A stretch of 64,000 bases of DNA, taken from contig JALLLS010000013.1 in the NCBI GenBank assembly GCA_025094145.1, forward strand, positions 248,001 to 312,000, in the 5' to 3' direction. The first letter of the stretch is position 1, and each line of letters begins with the position of its first letter. This DNA is from Spinellus fusiger. Its lineage: Eukaryota > Mucoromycota > Mucoromycetes > Mucorales > Phycomycetaceae. Positions 48,034-58,400 of this stretch are shown piece after piece. The translations under genes were made by a program, and so were the position numbers. The notes under the pieces were generated by a model, which made no database searches, was not told where the DNA came from, and saw nothing but the letters and a program-made list of their open reading frames with translations.

Positions 48034-51000
48034 CTAAAGATCTCGCCATTTAACAAAAGACTTAACCGTGCGCGGCAGAATATTTAGACAATAGTCAATT
48101 GGATGAACGTCTTGTGGTGGTGCAGGAACTAGGAAGAACAAGAACGTAGAGCGTTCATGATCAACGAATGTGCATATAAGGAAGTGGTCCCTGTTAGCAG
48201 ATGGGTGGCCACATTGGCAAGGAACTGAAGGTGTTGGTGGTAACCAAGCAATCCTCCATTTTAGCAGACGATGTCTTTCTTTGCGCGTGCACGGTAGTAG
48301 AAGAATTGGATCCCAAACAGGTCTACATAGTCCACGGGCTACCGTCACCAGCGGATTCTTGCCACGTACTAGACTAGTAATTTCACTTTGAAGACGTTCA
48401 AGATAAGCTACTTTTAATGGATATTTAGGAGGGTTGTGAGCCCGTCCTATTCTTTGAGCATTTTGCCAGAGTACATTGCCACGTAGCTTAATCCATCTGG
48501 CTTTACTCTGGGGTGCTTCAAGCTGCGGGACAAGGCACCAGAGGAGGGTGTCTTCAGGAAGGGTAGCTGCGCGCTCAACAAATTTGGCTTGCAGATAAAG
48601 AAAACGAGAGTATATGTTAGGGAGGGCAGCTAATTGGGCAACCTGGATCGTTCCAAACCTAGCAGTAGCAGATCTAGCAAGACAAAGTCTCAGACAAGCA
48701 GACTGACAGATTTGTAGCGGGCGGATGCCTAGTCTATTGACATTACAAATAGCCAACCCATACTCAAGGATAGGCCGAACAAAAACAGTATACGCTCTTA
48801 GGGCTGCTGTAATCCCAAAGCCATACATGTTTACACCCATTCCTCTCAGCTTTTGCATTACTGCAATTGCCTTGACTTGTGAGTGTGAGAAAAGTGCGTC
48901 TTGGTTAATACCTTGACGTGAAAAGGGGATACCAAGGTACTTGAAAGTATCACAGGTTGGAAGCTCGTTGCCATAGAGGTAAAACGGCACATTGGCCGGG
49001 GCATTGAGTACTTCACATTTGGAGGGACTCCATTTGTAACCAAGGAGGGTCGAGTGAATTTCGGCAAGTGCCAGCATTCGATGTATATCTTCTGGGCAGC
49101 CCATAAGAGCCACATCATCAGCATACAACAAACAATTCACAGGAGCCCAAGTAACAGTGACATGAGACGGACTGTAAGAGGAATCTGACAACTCAGAAGA
49201 GTCATCCGAAACTGTAGAAGTAGGAAAAGGATTGTGAAGGGAATTCTGTAACTCGTCAAGCAATGCGTGAACAGTTGCCTGTGGGGAAGCAAAAGAGAAA
49301 GGATTTCGAGCACAGAGATTAATGGACCGTCCCATGGTAGGTGGGTGCATACCAACCAGTATTGGGGATACCGAAGCAAACCTCAAGAAACGTGGAAGAG
49401 TATCAATGAAAATAGAATAAAGAAATGGAGAAAGAATACTACCCTGTAAGACTCCTCGTTTAGGTGCAATGTCCCGGGATGCTACATTTTTCAGAATCAC
49501 ATTCACCACAATGTCATCAAACAAATTCTGTAGTAGCAAGAGCAACGGCTGAGACACGAAGGGCATCAGCGACTCCCATATGACAGAGCGTTCCACACTA
49601 TCATATGCAGCTTTAATATCTAGGAAGACGACGACTGGAGGTTTTGGATCTTGCTCTCCTGATCCTTGGGCAGCGTACAACCCCATAAGTTCGTGGAGAC
49701 AGAGGGCCTGGTCTAGAGTTCCACGACGAGCGCGAAATCCACCTTGAGCCATGTCCAATGCAGGCATGGTCGAAAGGAGCTCCCCAGCTATACATCTTTC
49801 TAAGAGCTTACGAAACACCGATGTCAAGCTAATAGGCCGATAGTTACTAGGGTCATCCTGCTCTCCTTTGTTTTTGTAAATAGGTACCACCTGTGCTGTT
49901 CTCCAGGCCACAGGCGTCCACGACCATCTCCAACACAATGTGAAGATCTGATGTAACAGAGGCACTAGCACTCGAACTAGGGGTTTGAGCATTTCTGCTC
50001 TAATATGATCAATGCCTGGTGCTTTTCGATTTGGCATCTTTCGAATAGCAGAGTGAATAAAGTCTACGTCCCATGGGACTGGATTGTCTTGGAGAGTAAA
50101 CTCCTGACGCTCCTGTCTTTCCGTAGATCCGCCAAACACTCTCTCTAGGTGGTCAATCATGCGATTGGCAGCATGCCGAGGGCCCTCTGGAGATGACAGG
50201 GAAATTGGCGAACGTCTCCGCAGCCTCATTCCTTTCACAGCACTTGTCATCTCTGTTAAGCCCTTACGGACTTTATCACAAAATACATGCCAGGTTTGTC
50301 GTTGTGCTTGCCTTATAGCCTTTTTCAAAGCTAAACACGCTTCCTCATACAAGCGGTGGGCTTCAATGCGTTCAATATCATTGCCTACCCGTCGTCTAAA
50401 ACGATAAAGTTCTTGACGACGGTCAGCTAACTGTTGTAGATCAGCATTCCAGTAGCTTTTCCAAGCTTTTGGATGGGATTGTGCGCGCCCTACGCTATCA
50501 TCCAGGGCCTTGTAGATTGACTCATTGAGTCTCTCAGCAAAGTCCTCCATCTTAACAGAGCACAACGGGGTTTTGTCTTCCAATATTTTTTGGATCTCTC
50601 TTTGCAGTTCACCTGTGTTCTCTGCAAAACATCGCTTGTACTGGTCACAGACTGTTTGTTTGTTTAAACGTTGCAGTCTCCAGAGGCGACGGACAGCTGT
50701 TTCTGTCATGAGCGGTGGCATGAGCACCGGCTGAAAGGACAGCTCACACAAGTGGTGGTCTGAACCTAACGTCAGATCGTCCCTAATGTGCAAGCACACT
50801 TCGGAGAAGTTGTAGCTTCTTGACAGGAACAGGTCAATAATGCTAGCAAACCGACGACCATCTGCTAGAATTCGCTCATATGTAGGCAAGCCAAATGCCA
50901 ACTCTGAGTTCCACAAGGTTAGATCCTGACGGCAGATCCAGTCTTCAAATCCCACATGTCTGTCGTTTATGCCATGATCTCCAGTCAGGCGGCCTAAACG

Positions 51001-51414
51001 TGTATTCAGGTCACCAAGGACGAGTGTGAAGTCGTCTATGGGTAGTGAATTCAACCTTTCCGCAGCCTCACTAGACGACAGCCTCGGAGGTAGGTACAGA
51101 CCATGGAGTGTATATGGGCCAATCCTACAGGAGACCACAAAAGGATTAGTAATTGGTAAGGAATGTACATGGTAAGGAAAGTCAGGACGAATAAAGAACG
51201 AAACTCCATCAAAACCTCGTCCAGCATCACCATGGGCTGTAGCATAGTTGTGTATTTGTATCCAGGGGCACCTCAACATTTGCATGTCTTTGGTCAGGAA
51301 AGTCTCTGTCACTAAAAGTATATCAATATCATTCTGCACACACACATTCAGAACGTTCACCAGTTTGGGCCTGATTCCACAAGCATTCAATAGACCAATC
51401 TTCAGTCTATTCAT
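48034..51414 (-). CDS. LINE ORF2: endonuclease-reverse transcriptase
   Basis: An intact 1126-aa frame. The N-terminal apurinic-like endonuclease includes IGLLNACGIR, VTETFL, LVLGDLNTRLG and the catalytic SDHHLCEL. The reverse transcriptase includes VVPIYKNKGEQDDPSNYRPI, VVFLDIKAAYDSVERSVIW, RGVLQGSILSPFLY and the active-site LLYADDVALMG. The C-terminal end has a CQCG..H....C cluster (near PCQCGHPSANRDHFLIC), typical of LINE cysteine motifs. It nicks target DNA and copies the element RNA at the cut. The start ATG overlaps the ORF1 stop in ATGA, suggesting termination-reinitiation. Confidence 0.95.
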   Translation of the reverse strand: MNRLKIGLLNACGIRPKLVNVLNVCVQNDIDILLVTETFLTKDMQMLRCPWIQIHNYATAHGDAGRGFDGVSFFIRPDFPYHVHSLPITNPFVVSCRIGPYTLHGLYLPPRLSSSEAAERLNSLPIDDFTLVLGDLNTRLGRLTGDHGINDRHVGFEDWICRQDLTLWNSELAFGLPTYERILADGRRFASIIDLFLSRSYNFSEVCLHIRDDLTLGSDHHLCELSFQPVLMPPLMTETAVRRLWRLQRLNKQTVCDQYKRCFAENTGELQREIQKILEDKTPLCSVKMEDFAERLNESIYKALDDSVGRAQSHPKAWKSYWNADLQQLADRRQELYRFRRRVGNDIERIEAHRLYEEACLALKKAIRQAQRQTWHVFCDKVRKGLTEMTSAVKGMRLRRRSPISLSSPEGPRHAANRMIDHLERVFGGSTERQERQEFTLQDNPVPWDVDFIHSAIRKMPNRKAPGIDHIRAEMLKPLVRVLVPLLHQIFTLCWRWSWTPVAWRTAQVVPIYKNKGEQDDPSNYRPISLTSVFRKLLERCIAGELLSTMPALDMAQGGFRARRGTLDQALCLHELMGLYAAQGSGEQDPKPPVVVFLDIKAAYDSVERSVIWESLMPFVSQPLLLLLQNLFDDIVVNVILKNVASRDIAPKRGVLQGSILSPFLYSIFIDTLPRFLRFASVSPILVGMHPPTMGRSINLCARNPFSFASPQATVHALLDELQNSLHNPFPTSTVSDDSSELSDSSYSPSHVTVTWAPVNCLLYADDVALMGCPEDIHRMLALAEIHSTLLGYKWSPSKCEVLNAPANVPFYLYGNELPTCDTFKYLGIPFSRQGINQDALFSHSQVKAIAVMQKLRGMGVNMYGFGITAALRAYTVFVRPILEYGLAICNVNRLGIRPLQICQSACLRLCLARSATARFGTIQVAQLAALPNIYSRFLYLQAKFVERAATLPEDTLLWCLVPQLEAPQSKARWIKLRGNVLWQNAQRIGRAHNPPKYPLKVAYLERLQSEITSLVRGKNPLVTVARGLCRPVWDPILLLPCTRKERHRLLKWRIAWLPPTPSVPCQCGHPSANRDHFLICTFVDHERSTFLFFLVPAPPQDVHPIDYCLNILPRTVKSFVKWRDL

Positions 51415-52355
51415 AATTCTTCTCGGTGGATGTTTTGGGCGTCTCCCTCATCTTCTTCCATAGCTGAGCCTGATCCAAATGCCTGGATGGCCTCTTCTTC
51501 AAGGGTGGCGGGGCGGCTGGCAACTGGGGTCTTGGCCTTGAGATCCGCCAAGAGCTTCTCAAAGGCAGTGGCAGAGAGGCGGGGAGTGGCATTACCAGAG
51601 CCAAAGTGGCGAGCAATGCTGTACCCTAAGTGGGTGGGGGAACGAAGACAGGTGTTTGACACTCTCTGGTCAAAGAGTTCCTGGGCCTTTGCAGCCTTGG
51701 TACTGTTGGTTTCCCCTTGGAGCTTTGGGTCTGCAATGACTGCAGCGGACACAGGGTTGAAGTCCTTCACTGAACTGATCTTAAGCTTCTCGAGGTGCTC
51801 CTCGAGTTCCTTCTTGTAGCTGCTGTGGACCAGCAGCGCAACTATTCCCCTTGCCGGGAAGTGGATGTCAATGATCCGTGACTGTTGGATCTTCAACGAT
51901 CCCAACATCTTGCGGACCTGGCCGTACTTAAGGTATCGGCGGCAAGGGACGTATACGAATTCGTACACTGAGGGTCCAGTGGGCTCCTGCAAGGCACGTA
52001 CTGCTTGTGCCTTAAGCACTGCTTTGGCCTTTGTAGGCTTCTTGGCCTGGGGGTTCTTCTTTGCCATGCTGGCGTAGGTGGTGGGTGTGGGTGTGGGTGT
52101 GGAGGTTGGGGCATGCTTTGAAGCAGCAGTCGAGTTGTCCTGCTTGGCAGGGGTGGCAGGGGTGGCAGTGGTGGTGGTGTTGGTGGTGCTGGTAGTGGCC
52201 TGAGCCTGGAGGGATGCAATCATTGCATCCTTGGCCTTCAATTGGGCCTCCAATTCCTGGATACGGAGTCCAAAGATCTCCATCTGTTTTTGGATTGCCG
52301 CCATCATCTGCAGCATTTGTTGGGCGTGGGTGTCGGCCTTTTCCACCTCGGACAT
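51411..52355 (-). CDS. LINE ORF1: coiled-coil RNA-binding protein
   Basis: An intact 314-aa frame directly upstream of ORF2. Residues ~1-55 form a coiled coil (heptad-like MLQMMAAIQKQMEIFGLRIQ), then a Thr/Ala/Pro-rich linker, then a basic region AKKNPQAKKPTKAKAVLKAQ. A mixed alpha/beta domain follows (around VYEFVYVPCRRYLKYGQVRK), plausibly RRM-like. This layout matches ORF1 proteins that coat LINE RNA. No CCHC knuckles were seen. Confidence 0.85.
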   Translation of the reverse strand: MSEVEKADTHAQQMLQMMAAIQKQMEIFGLRIQELEAQLKAKDAMIASLQAQATTSTTNTTTTATPATPAKQDNSTAASKHAPTSTPTPTPTTYASMAKKNPQAKKPTKAKAVLKAQAVRALQEPTGPSVYEFVYVPCRRYLKYGQVRKMLGSLKIQQSRIIDIHFPARGIVALLVHSSYKKELEEHLEKLKISSVKDFNPVSAAVIADPKLQGETNSTKAAKAQELFDQRVSNTCLRSPTHLGYSIARHFGSGNATPRLSATAFEKLLADLKAKTPVASRPATLEEEAIQAFGSGSAMEEDEGDAQNIHREEL

Positions 52356-52632
52356 TTTGTTCTCCTCGTTGGTTCTTGCTCGGGTGCGTTTGGCAAGCAG
52401 TTTTTCTTTTCTGCTTTTAGGGACGTCGTAGGTGGTGGGGACGTCGGTAAGGCCAAACTCGAAGGGTTTGGCGGGTGGTGCTGAGGTGGGGTCCGTGGTT
52501 AATGGATCCAGTGTGATATAGGTGGCGGGGGGTGTTGGTGTTGACGGATGGGTGATTGTAATGTTTGCTGTAGATTTTATTATAACTCTTTGGGGTAATA
52601 TTTATTACGCGAAAGAGCCTCTACATCTTTTC

Positions 52633-53992
52633 TACAGTGGAGGTCAATAAAACAAGGATAATTTCAAATTCAGACCATAGTTTTACCCTTGAAGTTTTTT
52701 TTTAAAATTAAATATTCTTTATTTATCGCTTTTCCACTCTAATGTCTACCACATCTAACACCACTGAACAAGCCAAAAAATCTATTGGAAACAGGAAAAG
52801 AATATTGACGACTATAATCGTTGTCTTATTGATCAAGAGGCCACTGTCAATGGGACCAGTCAGTCTGCTATTTCTGCTAGGTTTGAAATTTGTCAACAGT
52901 CTGTTTCTCGTATCGTAAAGAGATACAAGGAAAATGGATGCCCCAAGGCCAAGAAAAGCACGGGAAGTAAGACTACTATTAATTAGAGAGACTATAAAGA
53001 GATCGGATACACATTAGAAAGAGATTCATTTCAGATAATAGCTCAACTTCACAGGCAAATGACCACCAAAGTGTGTATGAGCACCTCAAAAATGATGAAG
53101 AAGCTTGGCCTGTTTTCTTGCAGGGTGGTCAAGAAACCTTCTCTCACTACTAAGCACAAGAAGTTGAGACTTGCTTGGGCCAAGGCCCACCTCCACTGGA
53201 CTGAGAAAGACTGGAAGACAGTCATCTGGTTCAATGAGTCAAAGTACCAGTCGATGAAGACAAACAACCACAACAGAGTGGTGCGAAGAAAGAAAGAGAG
53301 GCTATTCCAAAAAAAAAGCCAAAAATGAAGTTTGGAGTTAGTAGTGTAATGGTATAGGGTTCTTTCTCTGGTGAAGGTGTTGGAAGGTTGGCACCTGTGA
53401 CGGGCAGTATTGACAGTAGAAGATACATTGAGATCTTAAAGGAAAACTACTGCCCTGAGCTGGCTCAACTCAAGGCACTGAATTCAGTGGTATGTTGTGT
53501 TATTCAATAGGAAAATGCCAGATGCCACAAGAGTAAAGAGTCCAGGTTGTGGAAGGCAAACGAGGGCATTGTCACTATGGAGGGGTGGTCCTCACAAAGC
53601 CCCGACCTCAACCCAATAGAGTATTTATGAGAGGAGCTTGACAGGGCAATAAGAAAGAAGATGACCCTAAAAAGTACTCTTCAAAATTTGGAGATGCTCT
53701 TGTTAGAAGAATAGAATAATATTCCTAAAGATACTACAGATAGCCTCATTGCCAGCATGGGACGGAGATACAAGGCTGTGATAGAGGCCAAGGGTGGAAA
53801 CACCAAATACTAAAGTTTTTCGCCCAATAAACTTTTATTTATTATCCTGCTGTCCTTCTTTAGACTCCATCCAATTTTCAAGTCTCTACTGTGTGTTTAA
53901 TGTATGTTTTTATGACAAAGAATAAGTATTTCCTATTACAGAAGCATATCGGAATGTAAAAGGTTATCCTTATTATTTTGACACCTACTGTA
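52633..53992 (+). mobile_element. Tc1-type transposon, 1.36 kb, interrupted at its left end by the LINE
   Basis: The left end is TACAGTGGAGGTCAATAAAA and the right end, inverted, is TACAGTAGGTGTCAAAATAA; both continue AAGGATAA and sit at TA. It carries a Tc1-like transposase pseudogene. The LINE's duplicated target includes its first 5 bp, giving a relative age order: Tc1 first, LINE later. Confidence 0.85.
52742..53813 (+). pseudogene. Tc1 transposase with altered catalytic residues
   Basis: Frames shift at least twice. Legible parts are an HTH region (MSTTSNTTEQAKKSIGNRK onward), then LRLAWAKAHLHWTEKDWKTV and IWFNESKYQS. EGVGRLAPVTGSID, QENARCHKS and WSSQSPDLNPIEYL follow, with the C-terminal KAVIEAKGGNTKY. 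The first catalytic Asp position is Asn (FNES rather than W-x-DES) and the second motif reads QENA, so it is inactive even apart from the frameshifts. Confidence 0.85.
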
Positions 53993-54072
53993 GAACACTT
54001 TACATTTGATTTAGAAGTTTCAAACTTTCACACACCAAGGCTCAACATATTTATTGAAAATAATAAAAATAA

Positions 54073-54381
54073 TTAGAATTGATACTTTGTATGGCCTCCT
54101 TTGGCATCAATGACTGTCTGGTATCTATTTGTCATATTCTGAATTTGTTGTTGTGCAAGTTCAACATCAATATTCTCATTCTGTTTTTCAGTCAAAGCTA
54201 GCTTGTGGTCTACAGAAAAAGATTCGAACCCCAACTGATTGCAGAAGCTGACAATAGTATTTATACATACATTAACATCGAACATCAATATTTCTAATTT
54301 TAGTTGAGTATATGGGGCAAATGAACCCTTTCTAATAACAACTTCCAATGTCTCTCTCATTCGCCTTTTTGAGTTTTCCAT
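54073..54381 (-). pseudogene. Tc1 transposase C-terminal fragment
   Basis: The frame ends NMTNRYQTVIDAKGGHTKYQF-like, the usual Tc1 transposase tail, preceded by unrelated-looking sequence. It lacks the catalytic motifs. It lies between two other elements and has no clear ends. Confidence 0.6.
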
Positions 54382-54439
54382 GGCTCTTCAAATGTAGTAG
54401 TGATATGTATTCATTGATATTTCAAACACTACTTTAAAC

Positions 54440-55736
54440 TACACTCTTTCCGGAAATTATTGGTGCAAAAATAAAAATGAATTTGGTGCATTCCATTTAT
54501 GCACTAAGTGCACCAAAGAAATGAATTTATTATAAACATATTCTTTCTAAACAATCGTCAAATCTAGACTGGGTGTATCTACAGAATCCTTGCAAGTCAC
54601 TGAACAGCACCTTATTACAAAGAATATGAGATCGTTAAGGATAATGTTTCCTCATCCAAAAGAGCTTCTCTTTTGAGTCTACTCTTTACAACTGACCAGA
54701 GCTGCTCAATAAGATTAGGTTCAGGCAAATAAGGTGGAAGATAAACGCAGCCATATCCTCTACCCTCAATGTAAAGCTGAATGTCCCTCATAATAATAGG
54801 GGCATTATCCATGATCAAATACAGTCCCACCCTTACCTTTTTGACTCTGGATGGGACCAATTACTAATTTTCTTTTCTTCAAAGCTGCTTTGTCAATGAA
54901 AACACAGTTGCTCAAAAAATCCATGTCGGTTTCCTGCCAACGAGTAACCCAGTTGTACCTTTCTTCAATCTTTTCGGGACTGTTTCGCTCTACCGAATAG
55001 AAATGAACTCTCTTGAGTGTGAAATGACATTTCTTGGTAGGGAAGTCATACAGAGTAGATTATTTGATTTCAAGACTCATAAACTGGGCATTCAACCGCT
55101 CCATTATTTCCTCCAGGACACTACCTGGCTTTTCATCTACCATGTCAACTACAAAATCCCTGTGTTCATTGAAAAGTTTAGGTGGTCATCCAGCCGAATT
55201 ACTATTGGAACTGCTACCATTTCTCCTGTGAGGTAAGTCTTTATCCTTATTTAAACTCTCTGTTCCTTTTTTTTGAACCAGTTTTGACCAGTGCTAGGAG
55301 GTATATTGACCTTTCTGTAAGCAGTACGGACACTAAGTTGCTTCTCATACACCCAATAAAAAAACCCCTATCCTTATCCTCTTCTTTATATGAATAATAG
55401 CTTGCTTTTGCAACCTGTTCATTTTTGATGATGCCATCATCTAAGTTGTCAAGTTTATTGTCCTTGACCTACTTTTCTGAAGGCTTCAGTTCCATGTAGT
55501 GTCTAAAGTTTGTGGCGTTGTGCAGCGGGTATTGCTCATTGTCCACTTCCATATCTAAAACAGCAACTGAACCTCTCTCTTCGTTGTAAAGATTTCCACT
55601 TCCATCTTCATAAATAAATTGATCCGTATTTAATGTTGAATGGTTGTTTTTTATTTGATTTTTTTAAAAAAAATCAGTATAAAGGTGCACTTAATTTATT
55701 TTTATTTTTGCAACAATAATTTCCGGAAAGAGTGTA
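54440..55736 (-). mobile_element. IS630/Tc1-type transposon, 1.3 kb
   Basis: Terminal inverted repeats TACACTCTTTCCGGAAATTA (left) and its mirror TTTCCGGAAAGAGTGTA (right) continue TTG-TGCAAAAATAAAAAT; both are at TA. It belongs to the same broad transposase group as the composite element's arms. It adjoins copy E of the Fanzor-type family and may interrupt it. Confidence 0.85.
54615..55010 (-). pseudogene. IS630/Tc1 transposase, broken
   Basis: The minus strand reads RYNWVTRWQETDMDFLSNCV, FIDKAALKKRK (first Asp), then after a frame change LIMDNAPIIMRDIQLYIEGR (second Asp) and YLPPYLPEPNLIEQLWSVVK (third acidic residue). Stops and frame shifts interrupt it, and the N-terminal part is not clear. 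Confidence 0.8.
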
Positions 55737-56880
55737 TAACAATGTTTAAAAAAGATTCATTATAGGACATACTGAATTAACTCTATTAATCATTGTTCAA
55801 AATGAGAACCAAACTTGTGTTAAGAACAGTATAGCCATTCATTGACTCAATATTAATAATCACTTCAACTGTCTCATTGTAACTGGTATTAACAATAGTA
55901 CTTAGTGAGAACTAAGTGTTGTTTCTAATACTGTCTTTTAGGTCTAAGTTAAATAGTGTGTGAATTGTTTGACTTGTGAATTTTATGAGTGGAGGCTAGT
56001 GTATACATTACCAGAATAGAAAGAAAGATTATTATTTGTTTTGATAATCCCCTCCTTTTGTTATTTCCCACACTGCACATACAACTTAATACCCAAGTGC
56101 TCGTCAAAATGAGCATAACTGAGCAAGGTAATGTGCCATTATTAACAATGCAAAATAATAGAAGGGAGTTGTATATACTATCAAAGGCTATTCTAGTGAT
56201 AAAAAGGTAAGCAGTGTCTTCATCTGGGTTTGAGCTCACTATATTCCACAAAAAACTCATTGTATTGTTATTAGGCAAGTAAAGACTCTTCTCAGGTCAG
56301 TCCCAGGTGGTCTTCTATACTATTATTGAGAATTAGGAAGCCTCTTACACTCAACATGTTAATGTAATGGAAAGGCTTGGCAATGTTTCAGAAGAAATTG
56401 CTCTAGTATTTTTAGATAGACTATTATGATAAGTAGAAAAGGTATGAAAGCTAGCTATTCATTAGACATCAAAAGCCTTGCGAAATATACTTACATTACC
56501 AAACATACCTTTTGTATCTATATTCTGAACACTATCTAGGGTCGCTATGGTATAATCCTGAGCATAGTTATCTATCTCTTAAGGATAAAGCACAAGGCTT
56601 TTAGGTTGTGGATTCTATTTCTATGAGGGAATGCACTTAGGCAGTAGCTATAGTCATACTATAGTATTATCTATATTATTACAATAAACAATTTTATTCA
56701 TAAACACTATATTCTATTGATAATATAATTTGATAGTGAGGTATCCACAAAAGGAAACAAATATTTGGATATCCGCAAACCTTTGATTTTAAACACAGTT
56801 CCATATAAGGTGCGTTTCTTCTTTTACGTAAAAGGAAGGAGATATCGCCGATTAAAGGTCAGAAAGTCTTTGGGTATGTA
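55737..56880 (-). mobile_element. Fanzor-type family derivative, copy E (partial)
   Basis: Ends at 56880 in AAAGTCTTTGGGTATGTA at TA, and carries the family's left-terminal region in inverse orientation (CTTTTACGTAAAAGGAAGG, then GATATC). The other end is cut by, or lost near, the 54440-55736 element. The nested Tc1 site is empty here. A 109-aa frame (56278-55949) parallels one in copy C at 22744-23031. Confidence 0.65.
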
Positions 56881-56984
56881 GGATGGTTATTTTAGGAAGA
56901 GACAATAAGTTTTTCCTTTTTATTTTATTTGTAGTGAATGGATTTGCTCTCCTATCAAGAAAGAAAATAATAATAATAAATAGC

Positions 56985-56988
56985 AGTA

Positions 56989-57070
<82 letters not shown>
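56985..57070. repeat. (AAT)n microsatellite
   Basis: More than 25 near-perfect AAT triplets. It explains poly-Asn, poly-Leu and poly-Tyr readings in neighbouring frames, which are not genes. Confidence 0.97.
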
Positions 57071-57075
<5 letters not shown>

Positions 57076-57610
57076 AGAAGTAGTAATAATAATAAAACAA
57101 GAATAATAAATAAATAAATAAATAGCTGGTGAGGTTAGATTGAAGAAATACATTGTAAAGTGAAGAGTTACTGGTGTAAGGTAGAAGCTGCTCTTAGATA
57201 ACAATTGCCTTTTTATTAGACTACCTTGTGCTAACCTACCCCAACCAAATAAAAGTAAGATGGTGTACCCTTTGTGACTACCCATTAAAGAGGATAGTAC
57301 ACGTTGGATCTCTCTTGCATGGTGTAGCTGCAGGAAAAAGATAAAGCAAAGATATGTGTCAATGATATTATTTTATTTCAGAGCCATTATCATGGTTACT
57401 ATACTAGATTGATTATTCTATCATAACACTTTTGTTTGTTTGATCTAATGATTGTACATAGCCCTGATGGTTGGTTAGGTGGATGATTTGTAGTATCGAA
57501 AATGAATGGGATATTATTGCAATTAATAAAGTCCTTTTGCCAAAGGATGTAAAAGATAGTGTTGATATGATATGCCTGAATTATAGTTGAAGTAGAGTTG
57601 AAGCTGGCTA
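57071..57610. other. Spacer, 3' flank of the Rho gene
   Basis: No gene recognised; a minus-strand frame continuing past the Rho stop (57399-57701) is a different reading and not used. Confidence 0.5.
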
Positions 57611-58400
57611 TTATTGGATAGTACATGCTCCTCTTGATGATTCTTGGTAACCTCCCTTGACTAAATAGTATGTCTTTATGAGTGTCTCTGTCTTTCATCA
57701 CTTACCAGAGATAGCGACTCGAGCTGCTTGTTCAAAACACTCCAAAACCCCTCGATTGTATTTTGCAGAACATTCAAGGTATCTTACGGCATTGATATTG
57801 CGTGCAGCCTCAAGGCCCTTGAGTGATGTATTTAGTATGTATGTTTACACTCTTATCTATTCTTATCTACTCTTATCTACCCACTTCTTCATACTGAACA
57901 TTGTCGGGCTTGTTTAGTGCTGCTTCTTCTCTCAGATCACATTTAAGTGCTACTAGCACAATTTTGGCATTTGGACAGTGTTCTGTCACTTCTTCCAGCC
58001 AACGACTAGGAATATTACTCAGAGAATCCCTTGAATCTACCGAGAAACACAACATCAAAACATGTGTATCCACATAAGACAGTGTGCGTAAACGGTCGAA
58101 TTCCTCTTGGCCTATTGTGACATTGAATATGAAATCCAGCTCCATTGTTATCTATTTACCTGCAGTGTCCCACAAAGACAGCTCCACATCTTGACCGTCT
58201 ATCACCATCTCTTGCACATAATTTTCAAACACCGTTGGCTCATACACCTAAAAGGTCAAAAATAGTTGACTTGGGTGTCTTGCCTGTGGGAAGTAGCCCC
58301 GTGTGAAGACGTTTAATAGAGAGGTCTTTCCACACGCACCATCACCACAAACCACTAGTTTGCGACTGATATTCTTTTTACTCTTGCCACAAATAGCCAT
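57611..58400 (-). CDS. Rho-family small GTPase, Rho3-like
   Basis: Five exons (58400-58284, 58247-58160, 58111-57885, 57817-57706, 57660-57611) encode 197 aa. G-box motifs are [14 protein letters not shown] (P-loop), YEPTVFENY (switch I), [14 protein letters not shown] (switch II), LVALKCDLR (TKxD-equivalent) and ECSAKYNRG (SAK). [18 protein letters not shown] is characteristic of fungal Rho3. It ends CTIQ, a CAAX prenylation box, preceded by few basic residues. Rho3 acts in polarised growth and exocytosis at the plasma membrane. Intron 1 is only 36 nt with a GC donor (CCACAG|GCAAGA), and the donor of intron 3 is GTGGGT. It lies in tandem with cullin-4, 270 bp away. Confidence 0.95.

Larger units (their letters stand above)
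47411..52637 (-). mobile_element. Full-length LINE (non-LTR retrotransposon) with target-site duplications
   Basis: Element body 47426-52622, flanked by the 15-bp direct repeat ACATCTTTTCTACAG at 47411-47425 and 52623-52637. On the minus strand it has a ~270-nt 5' UTR, ORF1, ORF2 and a ~600-nt 3' UTR ending A/T-rich without a long poly(A). Both ORFs are open, so the copy may be recent and competent. The right-hand duplication overlaps the first 5 bp of a Tc1 element's terminus, so the LINE jumped into that transposon. Confidence 0.95.

Noticed and set aside
48170..51463. Several plus-strand frames inside the LINE
   Set aside because: They are antisense shadows of the 1126-aa ORF2, which has all expected enzymatic motifs.
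56883..57285. Frames encoding poly-Asn, poly-Leu or poly-Tyr runs
   Set aside because: They are translations of the (AAT)n microsatellite; the same applies to frames over 24919-25182 and 6450-6855.
57399..57701. Long open reading after Rho3 exon 4 as an alternative C-terminus
   Set aside because: The acceptor at 57661 gives a short exon ending in a CAAX box (CTIQ); the alternative gives a long tail without one, atypical for Rho proteins.
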